Assembly: GCF_003289965.1 (NCBI RefSeq)
Contig: NZ_QMBQ01000002.1
Span: forward strand, 682,001 to 746,000
Source of the DNA: Mesorhizobium atlanticum
Lineage (GTDB): Bacteria; Pseudomonadota; Alphaproteobacteria; Rhizobiales; Rhizobiaceae
Reading direction: 5' to 3'
Length of the DNA stretch: 64,000 nt
Position 1 is the first letter of the stretch. Each line of letters opens with the position of its first letter. This document shows positions 25,566 through 34,070 of this stretch, in pieces. Made by a program: the position numbers and the translations under genes. The notes under the pieces were generated by a model, which saw only the letters and a program-made list of their open reading frames with translations, was not told the origin of the DNA and searched no databases.

Positions 25566-26207
25566 ATGGGTCAGCTCAATGCCGGCATCGTGCCGGTCAC
25601 GCCGTTCCAGCAGAACTGCACCATATTGTTCGACATGGACGACAAGAACGGCGTTGTCGTCGATCCCGGCGGCGATATTGACCAGGTGCTCAAGGCGCTG
25701 AAGGACAACGCCATCAAGGCCGGCGCGATCTGGATCACGCATGGCCATATCGACCATGCCGGCGGCGCCATGGAGCTGAAGGAGGCGCTTGGCATCGACA
25801 TCATCGGCCCGCATGAGGCCGACAGGCCGCTGCTTGCCAATCTCGAGAACCAGGCCAAGCGCTTCGGCCTCACCGATCCGGTGCGCAACTGCGTGCCGGA
25901 CCGCTTCCTCACCGAAGGCGAGACGGTGTCCTTCGGCAATCACGTGTTCGAAGTGCTGCATTGCCCTGGGCACGCGCCGGGCCATGTCGTCTATTACAAC
26001 CGCGCAGCTAAATTCGCGCATGTCGGCGACGTGCTGTTCCGCGGCTCGATCGGCCGCACCGATCTGCCCGGCGGCGACCACGCCGCGCTGATCGCCTCGA
26101 TCAAGGACAAGCTTCTGCCGCTTGGCGACGATATCGGTTTCATCTGCGGCCATGGGCCGGGCAGCCGTTTCGGCGACGAGCGGCGGAGCAATCCGTTCTT
26201 GACCTGA
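25566..26207 (+). CDS. Metallo-beta-lactamase-fold hydrolase (glyoxalase II-like)
   Basis: 213 residues. Metal ligands are all present: THGHIDHAGG (H-x-H-x-D-H), HCPGHAPGHVVYY, VGDVLFRGSIGRTDLPGGD and CGHGPGS. This pattern, with GSIGRTDLPGG, is that of the YcbL/GloB-like family of short hydrolases rather than true GloB. The substrate may be a thioester such as S-lactoylglutathione, but is unproven. ATG 25566 has AAAGGAAAG upstream. A terminator shared with the convergent BA14K gene follows. Confidence 0.9.
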   Translation: MGQLNAGIVPVTPFQQNCTILFDMDDKNGVVVDPGGDIDQVLKALKDNAIKAGAIWITHGHIDHAGGAMELKEALGIDIIGPHEADRPLLANLENQAKRFGLTDPVRNCVPDRFLTEGETVSFGNHVFEVLHCPGHAPGHVVYYNRAAKFAHVGDVLFRGSIGRTDLPGGDHAALIASIKDKLLPLGDDIGFICGHGPGSRFGDERRSNPFLT

Positions 26208-26219
26208 CCGCATAAGAAA

Positions 26220-26240
26220 AGCGCCGCTGGACGCGGCGCT
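26220..26240. terminator. Bidirectional terminator
   Basis: Arms AGCGCCGC (26220-26227) and GCGGCGCT (26233-26240) with a 5-base loop. The plus side is followed by CTTTA and the minus side by TTTTCTT, serving both convergent genes. Confidence 0.85.
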
Positions 26241-26266
26241 CTTTAGGGCAGGGAACCCGGATCAGA

Positions 26267-26677
26267 TCAATTGGCGACGCAGAAATGCTGGTCGCCATCG
26301 CTGCCGGTGTAGGTGCCGGTCCGCGAATTGAAGGTGCGATAGCGGTCCGAGCAATATTCGTACCAGGCCCTGGTCCACGGCTCGGCATAGCGGTCGGCAT
26401 AGACGACGCGCGGCTGCACATAGTAGCGGCGCACCGGCCGGTCGACATAGTAGTCGTCACCATAGGCCGGTTCGTAATAGCGCGGCCCGGGGTTGCTGAG
26501 CGCGCTGCCGATCAGGGCGCCGGCCGCCAGGCCGACAACGCCGGCGGCAAGGGCGTCGCCGCCATGATGGCGATGATGGTGCCAGCGCCAGTCATCAGCA
26601 TTGGCCGACGAGAAGGTGGCCAAAGTGGTCGCGGCGATGCCTGCGGTCAGGGCGGCGGTCTTGAGAAAACGGTTCAT
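26267..26677 (-). CDS. BA14K-family secreted protein
   Basis: 136 residues. Signal peptide MNRFLKTAALTAGIAATTLATFSSANA (cleavage about residue 27), then a His-rich segment (DWRWHHHRHHGG), a glycine-zipper hydrophobic stretch (LAAGVVGLAAGALIG) and a C-terminal RAWYEYCSDRYRTFNSRTGTYTG...FC motif. That Cys-containing motif defines the BA14K family, named after a Brucella immunoreactive protein with lectin-like activity. The Brucella protein has been linked to LPS smoothness. ATG 26677 has AAGGAG upstream. Confidence 0.85.
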   Translation of the reverse strand: MNRFLKTAALTAGIAATTLATFSSANADDWRWHHHRHHGGDALAAGVVGLAAGALIGSALSNPGPRYYEPAYGDDYYVDRPVRRYYVQPRVVYADRYAEPWTRAWYEYCSDRYRTFNSRTGTYTGSDGDQHFCVAN

Positions 26678-26893
26678 TTTCGGTCTCCTTCGCGCCGGCC
26701 CGCGCATTTTCGGGGGATGCGGACCGGCTTTAGCAAAAGTTAATAGAAGACCGTGGCTGAACGGAGGCTGAACGGAAATCGGCGCAATCGATTTTTTCGA
26801 GGCCGGTTATTTTTCGAAAGTCCGGGCACAAACCCGTTCCGGGCGGGAGCGGTCCCGCCTGAAAAGCCTCCGTCGGATCCGTCGTGAGCCGGC

Positions 26894-27106
26894 TTAGCCG
26901 ATCGACAGATTGACGGCCTTCGGACCCTTGCCGCGCTTGTCCGGCTCGGTGTCGAATGTCACTTTCTGCCCATCCTCAAGACCGGGAAGGCCCGACGCCT
27001 GCACAGCCGAAATGTGGACGAAGACATCCTTCGCGCCATCGTCGGGCGTGATGAAGCCGAAGCCCTTGGCATGGTTGAAGAATTTGACGGTGCCGGTCTG
27101 CGGCAT
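26894..27106 (-). CDS. Cold-shock protein, first copy
   Basis: 70 residues, a single cold-shock domain with RNP1 (KGFGFITPD) and RNP2 (DVFVHISAV). It binds single-stranded RNA/DNA as a chaperone. It begins [18 protein letters not shown] second copy with about three-quarters identity lies 237 bases upstream on the same strand, with its own terminator between, so the two are separately transcribed. Cold inducibility cannot be judged from sequence. Confidence 0.95.
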   Translation of the reverse strand: MPQTGTVKFFNHAKGFGFITPDDGAKDVFVHISAVQASGLPGLEDGQKVTFDTEPDKRGKGPKAVNLSIG

Positions 27107-27237
27107 GGGAAACTCCTTTGATCCCATCAAGTCAAGTCTCGGGCCGGCAAATTGCCCGAGAGGAAATTTGTCCTTTATTTTAGCGCTATCGGCAAGAGAA
27201 AGTTTTCGCCTGCCGATCCAAGGATTTGCGCGCAAAA

Positions 27238-27263
27238 AAGGCGCGACGGTTCAGTCGCGCCTT
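27238..27263 (-). terminator. Intrinsic terminator of the second cold-shock gene
   Basis: Arms AAGGCGCGAC (27238-27247) and GTCGCGCCTT (27254-27263), 6-base loop; on the minus strand the stem is followed by TTTT. Confidence 0.85.
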
Positions 27264-27342
27264 CGCAATTTCGAGCCTGTCCAAAAGCCCGTCTATGATC
27301 CTGCCGCATCATTGCATCCGCAAGGACAGGCGGTTGCGCCGA

Positions 27343-27555
27343 TCAGGCGGCGCGCAGGTTGACCGCCTTCGGGCCTTTGCCCATGCGGTCCGGCTCGACG
27401 TCGAAGGTGACCTTCTGGCCGTCGACCAGCGTGCGCAGGCCAGATGCCTCGATCGCGGAAATGTGGACGAACACGTCCTTGGCGCCGCCGTCCGGCGTGA
27501 TGAAGCCGAAGCCTTTGGTGGCGTTGAAGAACTTTACGGTACCGGTCTGGGCCAT
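27343..27555 (-). CDS. Cold-shock protein, second copy
   Basis: 70 residues, [40 protein letters not shown], with RNP1 and RNP2 intact. Tandem paralogue of the gene at 26894-27106; they differ mainly after residue 40. It has a strong terminator 80 bases downstream and a 448-base non-coding region upstream, which may include a long 5' leader as is common for cold-shock genes. Confidence 0.95.
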   Translation of the reverse strand: MAQTGTVKFFNATKGFGFITPDGGAKDVFVHISAIEASGLRTLVDGQKVTFDVEPDRMGKGPKAVNLRAA

Positions 27556-28003
27556 TGGGGAAACTCCTTCACCCGTGTCAGTCTTGTGGTTTGCCCGCTG
27601 CCTCGCGCCTTGGGCAAATCCCGGTGGTTGCTTCGGCGGTCATGCATTCGCGCATGGTCAAACCCCCCGCCGAAAAACGGGGCTGTCAGAGATTCACACT
27701 TATCGGGGAAAGGTCGTCCAAAACGTTCCGCTCTCCGGGTCGCAAATGCCCGAACGGGGAAATTTATTACACGGAAACGTGATGGTTGCAAGACGACGGT
27801 CGCGGGCGGCCTGCGGCGCGTCCAACGCTGGGCCTCGATAGACCCCGTGCCGGCATGGGTCATCGGCCAGAGAAGAGCCAAGCATGGGCCAGAGCGAGGC
27901 TGTCGGCCAAGGGCTTGGCGGCACCACAAACGGTGGTTGCGTTCGCCGCGGGGAATGCGAGGATATCGGGAGTTGACGTGGGGCGCCGGACGGAGGAGGA
28001 CAC
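27556..28003. other. Intergenic region between cold-shock and Kazal genes
   Basis: 448 bases, divergent promoters on both sides. A small hairpin (CCCCG at 27665 with CGGGG at 27678) may form in the cold-shock leader. I see no gene here; frames crossing it have no ribosome site or recognisable domain. Confidence 0.4.
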
Positions 28004-28396
28004 ATGCGCTTGCTGGCGATCACTCGGGAGGGCCCGGTCATTTTCATTCTCGCGGCGTTGCTCGCGGCCTGTACCGTGGTGGTCGACGACGGGCCCCGGC
28101 CGCGACCGCCCAGGCCGCATCCGCAGCTCTGCACCACGCAATACCAACCGGTCTGCGCCCGACGCGACGGCGAGCGCCAGACCTTCGCCAATGCCTGTCT
28201 GGCTGAAAGGGAAGGCTACCGCATCATGCGTGACGGTCCTTGCCGCGACGGCGGTGGTGGAGGCGGCGAGCAGGCATTCTGCACGCGCGAATACGCCCCT
28301 GTCTGCGCCAGGCGCCAAGGGCAAGTGCGCACCTTCCCGAATGCATGCGAGGCCCGCGCGGCGGACTATCGCATCGTCGGCGACGGGCCGTGCTGA
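28004..28396 (+). CDS. Lipoprotein with two Kazal-type protease-inhibitor domains
   Basis: 130 residues. Signal sequence with lipobox LLAAC (Cys23), a Pro/Arg-rich spacer (RPRPPRPHPQ), then two similar modules: CTTQYQPVCARRDGERQTFANAC...DGPC and CTREYAPVCARRQGQVRTFPNAC...DGPC, joined by a Gly-rich linker. Each has the Kazal pattern C-x(5)-P-V-C-A...T-F-x-N-x-C...G-x-C with four cysteines visible. Eukaryotic Kazal domains inhibit serine proteases. A surface or periplasmic protease inhibitor is inferred. GGAGGAGG precedes the ATG. No neighbour hints at the target. Confidence 0.85.
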   Translation: MRLLAITREGPVIFILAALLAACTVVVDDGPRPRPPRPHPQLCTTQYQPVCARRDGERQTFANACLAEREGYRIMRDGPCRDGGGGGGEQAFCTREYAPVCARRQGQVRTFPNACEARAADYRIVGDGPC

Positions 28397-28522
28397 GAAG
28401 CAACGCGGTGTCCGTCCCAACAGGCGGGTGTAGACACAGCAACGCGCGTGGTGTTGCTTAGCCTTGAATCTCTTGCCCGCATGGCTTAGGTCCGACGGAC
28501 CAACAAACACGGCAGGTTTCCC

Positions 28523-30229
28523 ATTAACAGAGATCAAAGAAGAGCGGCGAATGCGGGCGGCAAGTCGGGAACGGCCAGCCCGCTCGATCCCTATGTGCAG
28601 CGGGCGCTGCAACTGCACCAGGCCGGGCGCCGTCAGGAAGCCGAGGCGCTCTACCGGCAGGTCCTGGGGCAGCAGCCGAACCATGCCGCCGCCTTGCATT
28701 TCCTCGGACTGCTGCTGCACCAGACCGGCCGCAGCGAGGAGGGGCTCGAGCTCATCGAACAGTCGGTGACGCTGCAGCCTAGGAACGCCGACTTCCTCAA
28801 CAATATGGGCACGGTCATGCGCGACCTCGGTCGCCTCGCCGCCGCGGTCGATTTCTTTCGCGGCGCGGTGGATATCAAGCCGGACCAGCTGGCCGCGCGC
28901 GACAATCTCGGTTCGTCGCTGAAGCAGCTCGGCCAGTTCGACGCCGCCGAGGAGATCTATCGCGGCACGATCGGCCGCAACCCGTTCCATGTCCGTGCCC
29001 GCATCGGGCTTGCGGAAACGCTGCAGGAGGCCGGGCGGCTGGATGAGGCGATCAAGCTGTTCCGCGAGTCCCTGTCGATCCGGCCGAAAGACGCTGAGCT
29101 GCTCTACGGGCTGGGCGTGGCCATGATGGAGAAGGGCAAGCTCGGCGAAGCCGCCGATCTTGCCCGACAGGCGGTGACGGTTGTTCCCGGCATGGCCAAG
29201 GCCTGGCTGCTTTTGACCCAGGTCAAGCGTCAGACCGAACGCGACAAGGAGCTTTCCGGCATGGAGGCCGAGCATGCCAAGGCCCCGCAGGGCAGCCTGG
29301 CGCGCATGCAGCTTTCCTTCGGTCTCGGCAAGGTCCATGACGACCTCAAGGACTATGGCCGCGCTTTCGACTATTTCGCCGAGGGCAATGCCATCCGCCG
29401 CCAGGGCATCGACTACGATCCGGTCCGCACGCGCGGCGAATTCGAGGCGATGAAGGCGGCCTTCGACAAGGCCTTCTTGGAGAAGCACCGGACGAGCGAT
29501 ATTTCAGACGACACGCCGATCTTCGTCGTCGGCATGCCGCGTTCAGGCACCACGCTGGTCGAGCAGATCATCGCCAGCCATCCGCAAGTCTATGGCGCCG
29601 GCGAGTTGAGCATCCTGAAGACGGCCGTCGGCAAGCAGTTTCCGATGAGCATGCCGGGTGGATTTCCCGCCGGGATCGCCGATATGCCCGACAAGGCCTT
29701 CGCCGAAGCCGGTCAGGGCTATCTCGACATGCTGCATAGCCGCTATCCGGGCTACCGCCATGTCACCGACAAGATGCCGGGCAACTTCATGTTGGTCGGA
29801 TTCCTGCACATGATGCTGCCGAAGGCCAAGATCGTCCATTGCGCCCGCGACGCGGCCGCCACCTGCCTGTCGATCTTCAAGGTGCATTTCCGCGGCGACA
29901 GCCACCGCTACGGCTACGACCTCGGCGAGCTCGCCGATTTCCACAACCTCTACACCGACATCATGGCGCATTGGCGCAAGGTGCTGCCTGGCGTCGTGCA
30001 CGATGTGCGCTATGAGGATTTCGTCGCCGACCAGGAAGGGCAGACGCGGGCGCTGATGGCGTATCTCGGCCTGCCTTGGGACGACAAGGTTCTGTCGTTC
30101 CACGAGACGGACCGGCCGGTGCGTACCGCTTCCGCCGCGCAGGTTCGGCAGCCTATGTATCAGGGCTCTGTCGACCTGTGGAAGCGTTATGGGGACAGGC
30201 TGAAGCCGCTGCTGGACAAGCTAGGCTGA
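28523..30229 (+). CDS. TPR-containing sulfotransferase
   Basis: About 568 residues. N-terminal TPR repeats span about 30-270 (ALQLHQAGRRQEAEALYRQVL, LNNMGTVMRDLGRLAAAVDFFRGAVDIKP). The C-terminal sulfotransferase domain has the PAPS 5' loop IFVVGMPRSGTTLVEQIIASHPQV and DKMPGNFMLVGFLHMMLPKAKIVHCARDAAATCLSIF. This fusion is common in rhizobia; the sulfate acceptor is unknown. The first ATG/GTG/TTG in frame is GTG 28595, but upstream in-frame sequence reads NRDQRRAANAGGK, a typical start of this family, directly after an ATT at 28523. I therefore propose an ATT start. Confidence 0.83.
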   Translation: MNRDQRRAANAGGKSGTASPLDPYVQRALQLHQAGRRQEAEALYRQVLGQQPNHAAALHFLGLLLHQTGRSEEGLELIEQSVTLQPRNADFLNNMGTVMRDLGRLAAAVDFFRGAVDIKPDQLAARDNLGSSLKQLGQFDAAEEIYRGTIGRNPFHVRARIGLAETLQEAGRLDEAIKLFRESLSIRPKDAELLYGLGVAMMEKGKLGEAADLARQAVTVVPGMAKAWLLLTQVKRQTERDKELSGMEAEHAKAPQGSLARMQLSFGLGKVHDDLKDYGRAFDYFAEGNAIRRQGIDYDPVRTRGEFEAMKAAFDKAFLEKHRTSDISDDTPIFVVGMPRSGTTLVEQIIASHPQVYGAGELSILKTAVGKQFPMSMPGGFPAGIADMPDKAFAEAGQGYLDMLHSRYPGYRHVTDKMPGNFMLVGFLHMMLPKAKIVHCARDAAATCLSIFKVHFRGDSHRYGYDLGELADFHNLYTDIMAHWRKVLPGVVHDVRYEDFVADQEGQTRALMAYLGLPWDDKVLSFHETDRPVRTASAAQVRQPMYQGSVDLWKRYGDRLKPLLDKLG

Positions 30230-30362
30230 TATTGAGGTGAGGCCGGCCTGCGAACGGCGGTTCCCTGCGCTTCCGGTGCTCACGTACTTTAAGTACGCTC
30301 CGCTCCGGTTCTCGGAAACCACCATTCTCGACTCGGCCTGACCTCAATCTCAACCCAGCGCG
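30226..30362. repeat. Long palindromic repeat, family B, second copy
   Basis: Shares TTGAGGTGAGGCCGGCCTGC, the central CGTACTTTAAGTACG hairpin and CTCGGCCTGACCTCAATCTC with the copy at 17783-17929. It begins over the stop codon of the sulfotransferase and separates it from a convergent gene. Confidence 0.85.
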
Positions 30363-30374
30363 AGGCCGAGTTCC

Positions 30375-30728
30375 TCAAAGCTCGATAAATGGCTGGAAGC
30401 CGCCGAAGATCATGCGCTTGCCGTCGAACGGCATGGCGGACCAGTCCATCTTGAGACGCTCATCGGCCATCACCTTGGCCATGACCGCGTCGCGGCTCTG
30501 TCTGGATTCGTAGACGACCCAGGCGAAGATGACGATCTCGTCGTCCTTCGCCTGTACGGCACGCGGGAACGAGGTCAGCTCGCCATAGGGCACGTCGTCG
30601 CCGATGCATTCGACATAGGAGAGCGCGCCGTGCTCCATCCATATCGGGCCCGCGGTGTTGGCCAGCTTCTTGTAGTCGTCGAGATTTGCCTTCGGCACGG
30701 CAATCACAAAACCGTCGACATAGGACAT
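30375..30728 (-). CDS. DUF1428 family protein
   Basis: 117 residues. MSYVDGFVIAVPKANLDDYKKLANTAGPIWMEHGALSYVEC and EIVIFAWVVYESRQSRDAVMAKVMADERLK...MPFDGKRMIFGGFQPFIEL are the conserved blocks of DUF1428, small alpha/beta-barrel-like proteins of unknown function. It lies on the same strand and just downstream of a VOC-family gene, separated by a family C repeat, an arrangement common in rhizobia where both are small cytosolic proteins. Confidence 0.87.
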   Translation of the reverse strand: MSYVDGFVIAVPKANLDDYKKLANTAGPIWMEHGALSYVECIGDDVPYGELTSFPRAVQAKDDEIVIFAWVVYESRQSRDAVMAKVMADERLKMDWSAMPFDGKRMIFGGFQPFIEL

Positions 30729-30756
30729 GACGAAACTCCATGGTTGGGCGCGGCTT

Positions 30757-30913
30757 TCCCTTCCCCCCTGCGGGAGAAGGTGGATCGGCGCGCAGCGCCG
30801 AGACGGATGAGGGGGGTACTCCAGCTTGGCGCCAGGCTTACCCCTCACCCGGATTGCCAGCCGATTTTGCGAAGGGCAAATCGGGGCAATCCGACCTCAC
30901 AGGGGGAGAGGTG
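30757..30913. repeat. Intergenic repeat, family C
   Basis: Contains CCTTCCCCCCTGCGGGAGAA, GGTGGATCGGCGCGCAGCGC and GACGGATGAGGGG, matching 34071-34232, and a second half with CCGGATTGCC. It lies between the VOC and DUF1428 genes. Confidence 0.75.
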
Positions 30914-30919
30914 GACGGC

Positions 30920-31336
30920 TCACTTCACCGGCGCGTTCATCGCCCAGGCGATGCCGAAGGGGTCTTTCACCTGGCCCCAGCGGTCGCCCCAGAACATCAC
31001 CTGCAGCGGGGTGACGACCTCGCAGCCGGCATCGACCGCGCGCTGCCACCAGGCATCGATGTCGTCGCTGCCGAGATGGAGCTGCAGCGTGTAGCCCTGC
31101 GCCGGCTGATGCGGGTGACCGTGTTCCGGATAGGCGTCGCCCAGCATCAGCGTCGAGCCGTTGACGTAGAGATGGATGTGCATGGTGCGGCCCTTGTCGT
31201 CCGGCGGATAGGCGAACACTTCCTCCGCGCCAAAAGCCTTCTTGTAGAATTCGGCGGCCTTGATGGCGCCGTCGACCTGCAGGTAGGGGGTCAAACCGCC
31301 AAGGACTTTGGCGCGGGGCGGGGTCTGGTCGTTCAT
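30920..31336 (-). CDS. VOC-superfamily protein (PhnB/glyoxalase-like)
   Basis: 138 residues. GGLTPYLQVDGAIKAAEFYKKAFGAEEVF, HIHLYVNGSTLMLGDAYPE, LQLHLGSDDIDAWWQRAVDAGCEVVTPLQVMFWGDRWGQVKDPFGIAWAM is the PhnB-like VOC pattern (paired beta-alpha-beta-beta-beta units). Function within the superfamily cannot be told. ATG 31336 has AGAGGA 9 bases upstream. Followed by DUF1428 on the same strand. Confidence 0.88.
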   Translation of the reverse strand: MNDQTPPRAKVLGGLTPYLQVDGAIKAAEFYKKAFGAEEVFAYPPDDKGRTMHIHLYVNGSTLMLGDAYPEHGHPHQPAQGYTLQLHLGSDDIDAWWQRAVDAGCEVVTPLQVMFWGDRWGQVKDPFGIAWAMNAPVK

Positions 31337-31487
31337 TCTCGTGTTCCTCTTCACGGGGTTTGATCTGGCTTGCGAGCCAAAGGACGGATGCAGCGGCGGC
31401 GATCCTACATGCCTCGCGAAGAATTTTTAACGGACCGGCTCCCGGCAGCCCAGGTGACCGGAGAACAATCGCATTGAAGGTGCGCCC

Positions 31488-31670
31488 TTATATGACCTTC
31501 GCCGAAAAGGTGGAGGCGCGGCGGCTTTCGCGCGTTTCGAAGATCTCCGGAAAGCCGATGTCCTTGCGCAGCTCCGAAGGCAGCGAGAGCAGTATGCGCT
31601 CGCTGCGGTGACGGGCACGCGCCTGGGCATACCGGTTGGCGAGGCGGCCAATGGACGACAGTACCGACAT
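31488..31670 (-). CDS. Small DUF1127 protein
   Basis: 60 residues, MSVLSSIGRLANRYAQARARHRSERILLSLPSELRKDIGFPEI. The basic, Arg-rich segment followed by LxSLPxELRKDIGF is the DUF1127 signature. Related small proteins in alphaproteobacteria bind RNA or affect phosphate and stress responses. AGGGAG precedes the ATG. No operon partner is evident. Confidence 0.85.
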   Translation of the reverse strand: MSVLSSIGRLANRYAQARARHRSERILLSLPSELRKDIGFPEIFETRESRRASTFSAKVI

Positions 31671-31762
31671 GATCGTTCTCCCTGGTTGATGCCGGCATCA
31701 TCATGTCGGCATCCCAAGGACGAGGCGGCAAGAGGCGATCCGACAGATCGCTCCAATCTTTT

Positions 31763-32152
31763 TCAGAACACCGACGCCGCCAGCGCGGTGTCGTAATATT
31801 CCACCATCTCGATGATCTCGCCGTCGCGCACCGTCCAGAAATTGGCGGTGCGCATGATGAACTCCTCGCCGGTGGCGCGGCGCGTCATGTGGATCTCGAC
31901 CTGTGCGGCAACCTTGTCGCCACCATCGATGATCTCGACCGGGACAAAGTGGCGGTATTCGAAGTCATCGTCGAGCGCCAGCAGCCTGGAGAGGAATTCC
32001 TGCTTGCCGTGCGCGGTGCCGGCATGACGCGATTGCCGGGGATCGGCAATCCAGCGGAACACGACATCCTCGGCGCACTGCGACAAGGCGCCCTCGATGT
32101 CGCGGTCCGCATAGGCTTTGTAGAGATTGCTGACGATTTCCACTGCACGCAT
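31763..32152 (-). CDS. SnoaL/NTF2-like protein
   Basis: 129 residues. VEIVSNLYKAYADRDIEGALSQCAEDVVFRWIADPRQSRHAGTAHGK, with EEFIMRTANFWTVRDGEIIEMVEYYDTALAA at the end, is the SnoaL-like (ketosteroid isomerase) fold. The substrate is unknown; members range from isomerases to non-enzymatic dimer modules. GGAGGG precedes the ATG. It lies upstream of the DUF1127 gene on the same strand but with 92 bases between. Confidence 0.87.
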   Translation of the reverse strand: MRAVEIVSNLYKAYADRDIEGALSQCAEDVVFRWIADPRQSRHAGTAHGKQEFLSRLLALDDDFEYRHFVPVEIIDGGDKVAAQVEIHMTRRATGEEFIMRTANFWTVRDGEIIEMVEYYDTALAASVF

Positions 32153-32254
32153 GGCCCGTTCCCTCCATGGCTAAGCAATTCAGCATGCGCTTTTTTTAGC
32201 AGATGGAAAAGTATCGCCAGGCCGGCGGTGGCGGCCTGGCGGGTGTATCGTCTC

Positions 32255-33781
32255 TCAGTTGGGCGTTTCGGCGACGGAGCGGAAGAACGCTTCCGGGTCG
32301 TCGATTTCGGTCAGCCGCCGCTTCTCGATCAGCCAGAAGCGGTTGCCGACCGCGCGGATGAAGGAGCGGTCGTGCGAGGCAAGCAGACAGCTTGCCTGAT
32401 GCTTCAGCAACTCGTCCTCCAATGCTTCCTGGCCATCGATGTCGAGATGGTTGGTCGGCTCGTCGAGCAGATAGAAATTGGGGTGGATGAGCCGGAGTAC
32501 CAGCATCATCAGCCTCGACTTCTGTCCACCGGACAGAACGCCGATCTTCCGCTCCTGCATTTCGATGGCCACCCCGGCGCCGGCGAGCAGCGAACGGGCG
32601 CGCTGCTCGCCGACCTCGAAGCGGCGCGAAAGCATCGCCAGCGGCGTGTCGCCGCCATCGATGCCCGACAGCGCCTGATCGCCGTAGCCGAGCACGGTCG
32701 ACGGCGTCACCTTGATGTTCGCGATCGAACCCGGTTCGGCAATGGCGTTGCGGATCATGGCGATGAAGCGCGTCTTGCCGACGCCGTTGCGGCCAAGCAG
32801 CACGATGCGATCGTCCTGGCAGATATGGCGCTTGCCGGTCTTGAACAGCGCCGCGCCGTCCGGCGTTTCGACTGTCGCGTCCTCCAGCGTGATCAGCACC
32901 TTGGCGTGGGTGCCGCGGTTCGTCAGCTTGATCGCGCCGGCCGAGCGCTCGCGATGCGCGGCCACCGCCGCGTCCTCGAGCTTCTCTGCCCGTTCCTTCA
33001 ATTGCTTGGTCTTCACCGTCAAAAGGTCGCTGCCTGAATTGATGCCGATGTTGTTCAGCTTGGCGGCCTGCTTGCGCAGCTGCTGAGCAATCTTCATGTC
33101 GCGCTCGAACTTGCGCGCCGTCGAGGCGTCGAGCTCGTCGAGCGCCTGCCTGGCGCGCGCATAGGGCAGAGCGAACACCGGCGACTCCTCCGAACGCAGG
33201 AACAACGTGCGGTTGGTGGTGGCGTCGAGGAAAGCGCGGTCATGGCTGGCGATGATCACCGGCACCTCGCGCGGCAGCGCGTTGAGCCAGTCCTCCAACT
33301 GGCTGATCCTGGCGAGATCGAGATGATTGGTCGGCTCGTCGAGCAGAAGCACATCCGGATCGGTGACCCAGACGCGGGCGATCAGCGCCAGCCGCTGCCA
33401 GCCACCGCTGAGCGCGCGCATCGGACGGCCGCGCATGTCTTCCGGCACGTCGAGCGAATCCAGCACTACGTCCACCCGCCACAGCTCGCTGTCGCGCTGC
33501 TGGGCCGGCAAGGCATCGGCGACGACGTCATGAAAGCTGCGATCGAGCAGCGCCTCGGGAACGGATTGCTCGACATGGCCGACACGCAGGCCTCGTGACC
33601 GGGTGATGTCGCCGGCGGTGGGTTCGAACGCGCCCGCCAGGCATTTGAGAAGTGTGGATTTGCCCCGGCCATTGGCCGCGACGATGCCGAGCCGGTCGCC
33701 CGCGCCGATGGTGAGATCGAGATTGGAGAAGAGCGGCGCACTCATGGTGACGCCGAGGGATTTGAGGCTGATCAAGGCCAT
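32255..33781 (-). CDS. ABC-F family ATPase
   Basis: 508 residues with two ABC domains and no membrane segment. Domain 1: Walker A AANGRGKSTLLK, signature LSGGWQ, Walker B VLLLDEPTNHLD. Domain 2: Walker A LGRNGVGKTRF, signature LSGGQKSRLMM, Walker B FYLLDEPTNHLD. The inter-domain linker is long, basic and helical (about 220-290), as in translation-factor ABC-F proteins. ABC-F proteins act on the ribosome; some give resistance to antibiotics, but no such role can be inferred here. The start at ATG 33781 matches the family (MALISLKSLGV). Confidence 0.92.
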   Translation of the reverse strand: MALISLKSLGVTMSAPLFSNLDLTIGAGDRLGIVAANGRGKSTLLKCLAGAFEPTAGDITRSRGLRVGHVEQSVPEALLDRSFHDVVADALPAQQRDSELWRVDVVLDSLDVPEDMRGRPMRALSGGWQRLALIARVWVTDPDVLLLDEPTNHLDLARISQLEDWLNALPREVPVIIASHDRAFLDATTNRTLFLRSEESPVFALPYARARQALDELDASTARKFERDMKIAQQLRKQAAKLNNIGINSGSDLLTVKTKQLKERAEKLEDAAVAAHRERSAGAIKLTNRGTHAKVLITLEDATVETPDGAALFKTGKRHICQDDRIVLLGRNGVGKTRFIAMIRNAIAEPGSIANIKVTPSTVLGYGDQALSGIDGGDTPLAMLSRRFEVGEQRARSLLAGAGVAIEMQERKIGVLSGGQKSRLMMLVLRLIHPNFYLLDEPTNHLDIDGQEALEDELLKHQASCLLASHDRSFIRAVGNRFWLIEKRRLTEIDDPEAFFRSVAETPN

Positions 33782-34070
33782 GTCGATTTCTCTGGTCTTG
33801 CCGGAAAGTCCAGCTGATGCACTTTGACGGTGCGCTGGCCGATCATCGGATCAGCTTAGCGGCACCACGAAGGGCAGACCAAAAATCGAGACGGGAAAAA
33901 CCCGGACCGTCCGCTCAGCCCTGCAAGCAAGCTCGCAGGGCGCAAATCGGGCCACGCTGACGATGGTGATCGATAAACACGCAGCCCTCCTTTCCAGATG
34001 TTCGAGTTGGAGATTGGGTACACCGGCGGAAGGGCGGATGGCAAGGGGCCGGTGGAGTACTTCCCTTCTC
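33782..34070. other. Intergenic region between ABC-F and the family C repeat
   Basis: 289 bases; together with the repeat after it, 459 bases separate the ABC-F and uvrB genes. It must contain the ABC-F promoter. I see no gene. Confidence 0.4.

Noticed and set aside
27860..29488. 542-codon minus-strand frame opposite the sulfotransferase
   Set aside because: The plus-strand TPR and sulfotransferase motifs are clear; the minus frame has no known motif and crosses the Kazal gene as well.
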